This document shows, piece after piece, positions 6,211-9,916 of a DNA stretch of 9,916 nt. Origin of the DNA: Methanolobus sp. UBA474 (GTDB lineage: Archaea > Halobacteriota > Methanosarcinia > Methanosarcinales > Methanosarcinaceae); NCBI GenBank assembly GCA_002501695.1, contig DANZ01000056.1, positions 845 through 10,760 on the forward strand, read 5' to 3'. The translations under genes and the position numbers were made by a program. The notes below the pieces were generated by a model. The model was not told the origin of the DNA. It made no database searches and worked only from the letters and a program-made list of their open reading frames with translations. Every line of letters starts with the position of its first letter. The stretch's first letter is position 1.

Positions 6211-7281
6211 ATGAGTGTTAAAGAAGGGGACATCGCCCAAAGATACCGGGAGCATACAGGCAGAAAAAGAACATATATCATGGCAGGACTTGCACTCCTG
6301 GCTGTGATGACCGTGCTGTCAATAGCGACCGGGTCTGTTGATATTCCCCCCGCGGATGTCATAAGGACGCTGGCAGGATACAGCGTTTCGGTCACATGGG
6401 ACAGCATAATATGGAATGTCCGCCTGCCCCAGGTCCTGACAGCCATTGTAGCAGGTGCTGGGCTTGCTGTATCAGGAGTAGTGATGCAGTCCATACTCCG
6501 CAATCCCCTGGGTTCACCTTTCACCCTGGGGATATCCAATGCAGCAGCCTTCGGGGCTGCGTTCTCGGTCATTATCCTGGGCGCAGGCAGTACCAGCAGC
6601 CGGGTAGGGGATGCTGTGACCATCAGCAACCCTTATTTAACAACAGCGTCTGCATTCGTGTTTGCGATGCTTGTCACCGTGATCATCCTGATGTTCGTCA
6701 GGATAAGAGGGACCACTCCGGAGGTAATGATCCTTGTAGGTGTGGCCATGGGCTCGCTATTCACAGCCGGTACAATGTTCCTCCAGTACTTCGCCGATGA
6801 TGTGCAGCTGGCGTCCATGGTGTTCTGGACCTTTGGTGATACTGCCAGGGCAAGCTGGGAGGAGCTGGGGCTTATTACCATCATAGTTGCAGTCTCGATC
6901 GTTCATTTCATGTTGAACCGCTGGAAGTACAATGCCATTGATGCGGGAGATGAGATTGCCAAGGGGCTTGGGGTCAACGTAGAGCGGGTCAGGCTCTGGG
7001 GAATGATATGGTCGTCCCTTGTCACTGCCATCATTGTGGCATTCCTGGGAGTGATCGGTTTCATCGGACTGATATGCCCGCATATGGCACGCCGCATCAT
7101 CGGGGATGACCATCGCTTCCTGATAACAGGAAGCATTGTTATGGGATCCCTGCTGCTGCTCTGTGCAGACACCGTGGCAAGGGTCATGATACAGCCATAC
7201 CAGCTTCCGGTAGCCATACTCACATCGTTCCTGGGAGCGCCTACTTTCATATACCTTATACTAAAAGGGAGAAGAATATGA
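6211..7281 (+). CDS. FecCD/BtuC-family ABC transporter permease (second system)
   Basis: Membrane permease of 356 residues from the chosen ATG (360 if translation begins at 6199, in frame and four codons earlier). Family landmarks are RLPQV (71-75), NPLGSPFTLG (99-108), the ATPase-coupling loop GDEIAKGLGV (246-255), GLICPHMARR (286-295) and QLPVAILTSFLGAP near the end. About nine or ten hydrophobic segments are present. It follows the binding-protein gene by a short gap (23 bases) and overlaps the ATPase gene by the four bases ATGA (7278-7281), a typical coupled arrangement. It is a paralogue of the permease at 607-1686 but the sequence is noticeably richer in G+C, so the two are not a recent local duplication. 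Confidence 0.94.
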   Translation: MSVKEGDIAQRYREHTGRKRTYIMAGLALLAVMTVLSIATGSVDIPPADVIRTLAGYSVSVTWDSIIWNVRLPQVLTAIVAGAGLAVSGVVMQSILRNPLGSPFTLGISNAAAFGAAFSVIILGAGSTSSRVGDAVTISNPYLTTASAFVFAMLVTVIILMFVRIRGTTPEVMILVGVAMGSLFTAGTMFLQYFADDVQLASMVFWTFGDTARASWEELGLITIIVAVSIVHFMLNRWKYNAIDAGDEIAKGLGVNVERVRLWGMIWSSLVTAIIVAFLGVIGFIGLICPHMARRIIGDDHRFLITGSIVMGSLLLLCADTVARVMIQPYQLPVAILTSFLGAPTFIYLILKGRRI

Positions 7282-8030
7282 TATTAGAAGTCAACGGAGT
7301 GGAATTCCAGTACCGCAGCAAGGAAGTGCTGACGGACATAAGGTTCCAGCTCAAGAAGAACGAGATACTGGCCATACTGGGACCAAACGGCGTGGGAAAG
7401 ACCACGCTACTGAAGTGCATGAACGCAATCCTCAAGCCAAAGAGCGGCACAATACTTGTGGACAAGGAAGATGTCCTCAAACTTGAGCAGATAGACATCG
7501 CAAGGCGTATGGGATACGTGCCCCAGCGCTGTGAACCTGCAAGGCTTACAGCATTTGATGCGATACTCCTGGGAAGGATGCCACATATCAAGTGGAACAT
7601 ATCACCTGAAGATGTAATGCTTGTGGAAGCCACAATTAAGAAACTACACCTTGAGGATATGGCACTTAGATACATAGATGAGCTCAGCGGGGGAGAGCTC
7701 CAGAAAGTGGGCATTGCACGCGCTATCGCACAGAACCCCAAACTGCTTCTGCTGGATGAGCCCACAAGCAGCCTTGACCTTAAGAACCAGCTTGAGATAC
7801 TTAACATCATCAGGGATGTTGTCAGGAAGGAGCATGTCTCGGCAGTGATGACAATGCATGACCTTAACCTGGCGTTCAGGTATGCTGACAAGTTCCTGTT
7901 CCTTAAAGATGGGACTATCTTTGCGGCAGTGAGTATGGGAGATGTCACGCCGCAGATCATTGAAGAGGTTTACGGGGTGCCCGTCACCATACAGAACTAC
8001 ATGGATGTATCAGTAGTAATACCCGTATAA
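7278..8030 (+). CDS. FecE/BtuD-type ABC transporter ATP-binding protein (second system)
   Basis: Complete 250-residue cytoplasmic ATPase that drives the permease encoded immediately upstream. Motifs in order: Walker A GPNGVGKTT (35-43), Q-loop YVPQ (80-83), signature LSGGELQ (136-142), Walker B LLLLDEP (156-162), D-loop SSLD (164-167) and H-loop MHD (193-195). The length is normal for the class. GGGAG at 7267-7271 serves as Shine-Dalgarno with six bases of spacing, and the start overlaps the permease stop as ATGA. It is the last gene of the importer operon; no clear terminator follows. It and the partial ATPase at the left edge are the same family with different sequences. Substrate unknown: iron chelate, heme, corrinoid or another metal complex are all possible. 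Confidence 0.95.
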   Translation: MILEVNGVEFQYRSKEVLTDIRFQLKKNEILAILGPNGVGKTTLLKCMNAILKPKSGTILVDKEDVLKLEQIDIARRMGYVPQRCEPARLTAFDAILLGRMPHIKWNISPEDVMLVEATIKKLHLEDMALRYIDELSGGELQKVGIARAIAQNPKLLLLDEPTSSLDLKNQLEILNIIRDVVRKEHVSAVMTMHDLNLAFRYADKFLFLKDGTIFAAVSMGDVTPQIIEEVYGVPVTIQNYMDVSVVIPV

Positions 8031-8200
8031 CTAAAGAAACGATCGAAAATGTACTCTGATAATTCCGGTCAACAATCTCAAGCTCACAGCAAGTGCAAAG
8101 ATAAGATATAGCCTGTTTATGGGGTCAGTATAGATGTCAGGCATGATCCCGGGCAATGCCAAAAAAAGTGATGTGTAAATAAAAATTAACGGTGGTAAAA
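8031..8200 (+). other. Intergenic region ahead of the TrmO-like gene
   Basis: 170 bases without a supported gene. Two small competing hairpin arms are visible: GCCTG/CAGGC (8111-8115 with 8138-8142) and GGCAT/ATGCC (8140-8144 with 8156-8160), the second followed by seven A residues, which is the wrong polarity for a plus-strand terminator. AGATATAG near 8103 is a possible TATA element. Nothing else stands out. Confidence 0.4.
8191..8196 (+). promoter_or_regulatory. Shine-Dalgarno-like GGTGGT deciding the TrmO start
   Basis: GGTGGT lies four bases before the ATG at 8201. A GTG at 8192 is in frame but falls inside this site, and the protein from the ATG (MEVQCIGKVKS) begins as TsaA-family proteins usually do, so the ATG is preferred. 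Confidence 0.5.
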
Positions 8201-8608
8201 ATGGAAGTCCAATGCATAGGTAAGGTCAAAAGCTCATTCAGAGAACCGGCAAATCCGGAAGAAATGCGTAAAGCAAGAAGCATAATAGTAGTTAATGAGG
8301 AATATGAAGATGGATTGTACAGAATAGAGGAAAGCAAGCATCTGCAGGTGATCTTCTATTTTGACAGGTCAGAAGGGTATGAGCTAATAGCGAAGAGAAG
8401 GGTGGGGGGAGTGAAAGGTGTCTTTGCCTCCAGGACTCCGGGAAGGCCAAGTCCCATCGGGGTTACCGTTGTAGAGTTGATTGAAAGAAGAGGGAGGGAG
8501 CTGGAAGTTCATGGTCTTGATGCGCTGGATGAAACACCGGTGATCGATATAAAGCCATACGTACCTGCTTTTGACATGTCGTCCAAAGAAATTACTGAAA
8601 ATATCTGA
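8201..8608 (+). CDS. trmO: TrmO/TsaA-family tRNA N6-methyltransferase (UPF0066)
   Basis: 135-residue protein of the TsaA/YaeB family. The characterised E. coli member, TrmO, uses SAM to methylate N6 of t6A37 in threonine tRNA, giving m6t6A, through an unusual beta-barrel fold. Family signatures are visible: the opening QCIGKVKSSF (4-13), GVFASRTPGRPSPIGV (73-88), and GLDALDETPVIDIKPYVP (105-122). The length fits the short archaeal form, which lacks the C-terminal extension of bacterial TrmO. It follows the importer operon on the same strand but after a 170-base gap, so it is probably a separate unit. A T6 run at 8613-8618 just beyond the stop may end transcription. Family certain; the exact tRNA target in this organism is inferred. 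Confidence 0.9.
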   Translation: MEVQCIGKVKSSFREPANPEEMRKARSIIVVNEEYEDGLYRIEESKHLQVIFYFDRSEGYELIAKRRVGGVKGVFASRTPGRPSPIGVTVVELIERRGRELEVHGLDALDETPVIDIKPYVPAFDMSSKEITENI

Positions 8609-8612
8609 TCTA

Positions 8613-8618
8613 TTTTTT
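8613..8618 (+). terminator. T-run, candidate archaeal terminator after TrmO gene
   Basis: Six T residues begin five bases after the TGA at 8606-8608. Archaeal RNA polymerase stops at U-rich tracts without needing a hairpin. A second run of seven T at 8723-8729 could act as a backup. Confidence 0.4.
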
Positions 8619-8672
8619 AAGGAAAATAAGACTAAAAAGGAAATATCACTGCACAGTCTTTGACAGACATAA

Positions 8673-8696
8673 CTTGTTTGCTTGTTTACTTGTTTG
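8673..8696. repeat. Three tandem copies of an 8-base unit CTTGTTTR
   Basis: Units CTTGTTTG, CTTGTTTA and CTTGTTTG follow each other without a gap in the 250-base non-coding stretch between the convergent TrmO-like and AroK-like genes. One base differs in the middle copy. It is outside any supported gene; a simple repeat or protein-binding array are both possible. Confidence 0.75.
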
Positions 8697-8858
8697 CGTT
8701 GAGTGTAAAGGATTTGCTACTCTTTTTTTAACATCGTGAGCCTGAATCATTTATTCTGAAGATGCCAGACATCCGTAAGGCTACAGGGAGCAGAGGAGAC
8801 GATCTGCAGGCAGCATACCGTTGCAGGTAAATATTGTGAAAATACGGGCATCAGAGGC

Positions 8859-9368
8859 TCAGGATCTTTTATCCTGCAACTTTTCCCTGATCCTCGTTAC
8901 TACGTCCTGCACCTTGTCCCTGGCACCTACCTTGAGGGTCACATCTGCATAAGCGGCATAAAGGCCTGTGCGCTCCTGGTAGAGTTCACGCAGGCCCTTG
9001 CCCTTGAGACCTACCACGCCACGGGTGTCGATGTTAGAAAGCCTTCGGGCTATCGCCTCAAAGGGCACGTCAAGGTAAACGACGACGGAGCTGGCTTTAA
9101 GGAACTGCATCGACCTTTCGGAGTAAACCACACTTCCGCCTGTTGCAATGACGCTATTGTCCTTTAACTGAAGGCCGAGGATGCTCCGTTCTTCAACTCC
9201 TATCAATGCCATATCGCCCTGCTCGTCCACGATATCCTGGAGGGGGGCGCCGGCTGCATTGATTATAAGATCGTCCGTGTCGATGAAGCCATATCCCATA
9301 AGGCGGGCAAGCCTTTTACCGACAGAGCTTTTCCCGGCGCCCGGCATTCCTATCAGTGTTATTATCAT
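8859..9368 (-). CDS. AroK-like P-loop kinase lacking the shikimate-binding arginine
   Basis: 169-residue small-molecule kinase of the shikimate kinase fold (COG0703-like). Walker A is GMPGAGKSS (7-15), followed by FIDTDD (28-33) in the place of the acidic substrate/magnesium residues, ATGGS (75-79) in place of the usual ATGGG, and ERTGLYAAYAD (132-142) including the arginine equivalent to R136. Aligned from memory without gaps against E. coli AroK, the invariant shikimate-binding R58 falls on isoleucine 56 here. Archaea normally use a GHMP-type shikimate kinase, so automatic annotation as shikimate kinase is doubtful. It follows a UPF0210/DUF711 gene by 75 bases on the same strand; the start has only a weak purine-rich site (AAGAGA) ahead of it. 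Probably phosphorylates another small alcohol; substrate unknown. Confidence 0.85.
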   Translation of the reverse strand: MIITLIGMPGAGKSSVGKRLARLMGYGFIDTDDLIINAAGAPLQDIVDEQGDMALIGVEERSILGLQLKDNSVIATGGSVVYSERSMQFLKASSVVVYLDVPFEAIARRLSNIDTRGVVGLKGKGLRELYQERTGLYAAYADVTLKVGARDKVQDVVTRIREKLQDKRS

Positions 9369-9375
9369 AGTGTCT

Positions 9376-9396
9376 CTTGAATGGCGTTCATTCAGG
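9376..9396 (-). promoter_or_regulatory. Small inverted repeat TGAATG-N5-CATTCA ahead of the AroK-like gene
   Basis: The perfect 6-base arms occupy 9378-9383 and 9389-9394, seven or more bases upstream of the gene start on the minus strand, in the gap after the UPF0210 gene. It could be a leader hairpin or an operator; symmetry is short, so confidence is low. Confidence 0.35.
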
Positions 9397-9443
9397 TCCT
9401 TTGTTTTAGCTGCTTCGGGTGCAAGTGATCGCAGAAGCAGTCC

Positions 9444-9916
9444 TCAGTTTGTCAGCGCCTGTATCGGTGCTGGTATCCTGCCGCCCCTTGCAATGAACTT
9501 TTCGGAACTGTAGCTGTTCACAGGCATGACAGGTGCCCTGCCCAGCAGGCCGCCGAACTCGACAATGTCGCCCACGGTCTTACCCGGAACCGGGATGAGC
9601 CTTACAGCCGTTGTTTTCTTGTTTATCATGCCGATAGCCATCTCATCTGCGATGATGGCAGAAATAGTGGATGCGGGAGTATCACCCGGTATGGCTATCA
9701 TATCCAGTCCCACCGAGCATACGCTGGTCATTGCCTCAAGCTTGTCCAGGCTGAGGGAGCCGCGCAACACTGCGTCTATCATGCCCGCGTCCTCGCTTAC
9801 AGGAATGAACGCCCCGCTAAGGCCGCCTACGGATGAGGAAGCCATTGAACCGCCTTTTTTGACGGCATCGTTGAGCAGTGCAAGCGCGGCTGTGGTGCCG
9901 TGGGTGCCGCAGCTCT
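9444..9916 (-). CDS. UPF0210/DUF711 (PFL-like fold) protein, N-terminal part beyond window edge
   Basis: C-terminal 156 residues of a protein whose family is normally about 450 residues. The frame stays open through the right edge, so the internal ATG at 9845 is not the start. Recognisable blocks are SCGTHGTTAALALLNDAVKK at the visible beginning, GGLSGAFIPVSEDAGM, SVGLDMIAIPGDTP, and NKKTTAVRLIPVPGKTVGD, all typical of UPF0210. The family has a fold related to pyruvate formate-lyase but no established biochemical function to my knowledge; in many genomes it lies next to a small ACT-domain (UPF0237) gene, which would be to the right of this window if present. It reads toward the AroK-like kinase gene, 75 bases downstream, possibly as one transcript. 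Confidence 0.9.
   Translation of the reverse strand, partial: SCGTHGTTAALALLNDAVKKGGSMASSSVGGLSGAFIPVSEDAGMIDAVLRGSLSLDKLEAMTSVCSVGLDMIAIPGDTPASTISAIIADEMAIGMINKKTTAVRLIPVPGKTVGDIVEFGGLLGRAPVMPVNSYSSEKFIARGGRIPAPIQALTN

Noticed and set aside
8111..8167. Hairpins GCCTG/CAGGC and GGCAT/ATGCC followed by A7, considered as a terminator or riboswitch
   Set aside because: Stems are only five pairs, mutually exclusive, and the A-run is on the wrong strand for termination of the importer transcript; no known riboswitch core seen.
8192..8200. GTG at 8192 as start of the TrmO-like protein
   Set aside because: Lies within the ribosome-binding sequence of the ATG at 8201, and family members begin at the equivalent of the ATG.
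8762..8830. Small plus-strand reading frame of 22 codons (MPDIRKATGSR...) in the gap before the AroK-like gene
   Set aside because: No Shine-Dalgarno, too short to judge coding character, and no recognisable family.
9444..9845. A 133-residue gene starting at the ATG at 9845
   Set aside because: The frame continues with family-conserved residues (SCGTHGTTAALAL) to the right edge, so this ATG is internal to a longer UPF0210 protein.
1..9916. CRISPR arrays, insertion sequences, tRNA or rRNA genes, phage genes
   Set aside because: No spaced repeats of CRISPR type, no transposase or terminal inverted repeats, and no tRNA or rRNA-like sequence recognised on either strand.

Overview
The window looks like a chromosomal segment from a methanogenic archaeon, most likely of the Methanosarcinales. 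The clearest sign is the protein at 3455-4750: an S-layer domain of the Methanosarcina type (DUF1608) carrying a PGF-CTERM archaeosortase sorting tail. Supporting signs are an archaeal lipoprotein substrate-binding protein, archaeal-style Shine-Dalgarno sequences (AAGGAGG, GAGGT, GGTGA), a CooC-like metallochaperone ATPase and a UPF0210/DUF711 protein. The genus cannot be settled from this sequence alone.

Layout. (1) Positions 1-3371, minus strand: an operon-like run read right to left as SAM-dependent methyltransferase, CooC-like ATPase, FecCD-type permease, and FecE-type ATPase cut by the left edge. No substrate-binding protein for this transporter is visible. (2) Positions 3455-4750, minus strand: a single-domain S-layer-family surface protein with signal peptide and PGF-CTERM anchor. 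(3) Positions 4751-5017: an AT-rich divergent intergenic region dense in palindromes and direct repeats, probably carrying two promoters and operator sites. (4) Positions 5018-8030, plus strand: a complete second metal-chelate/cobalamin-type ABC importer (lipoprotein binding protein, FecCD permease, FecE ATPase), tightly packed with a 4-base ATGA overlap between the last two. (5) Positions 8201-8608, plus strand: a TrmO/TsaA-family tRNA methyltransferase. (6) Positions 8609-8858: non-coding, with a three-copy 8-base tandem repeat and T-runs. (7) Positions 8859-9916, minus strand: the C-terminal part of a UPF0210/DUF711 protein cut by the right edge, followed by an AroK-like P-loop kinase that lacks the shikimate-binding arginine.

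How it fits together. The first 8 kb look like a metal or metal-chelate acquisition region: two related but differently composed Fec/Btu-type importers flank a cell-surface S-layer protein. One importer is linked to a metallochaperone-like ATPase bearing a CxC motif and to a methyltransferase. The reasonable inference is import of a chelated metal (nickel, iron or a corrinoid) coupled to delivery or modification, but the substrate cannot be read from sequence. The most interesting signals are the methyltransferase-CooC-FecCD-FecE operon, the 19-bp palindrome ahead of the binding-protein gene, and the substrate-site change in the AroK-like kinase.
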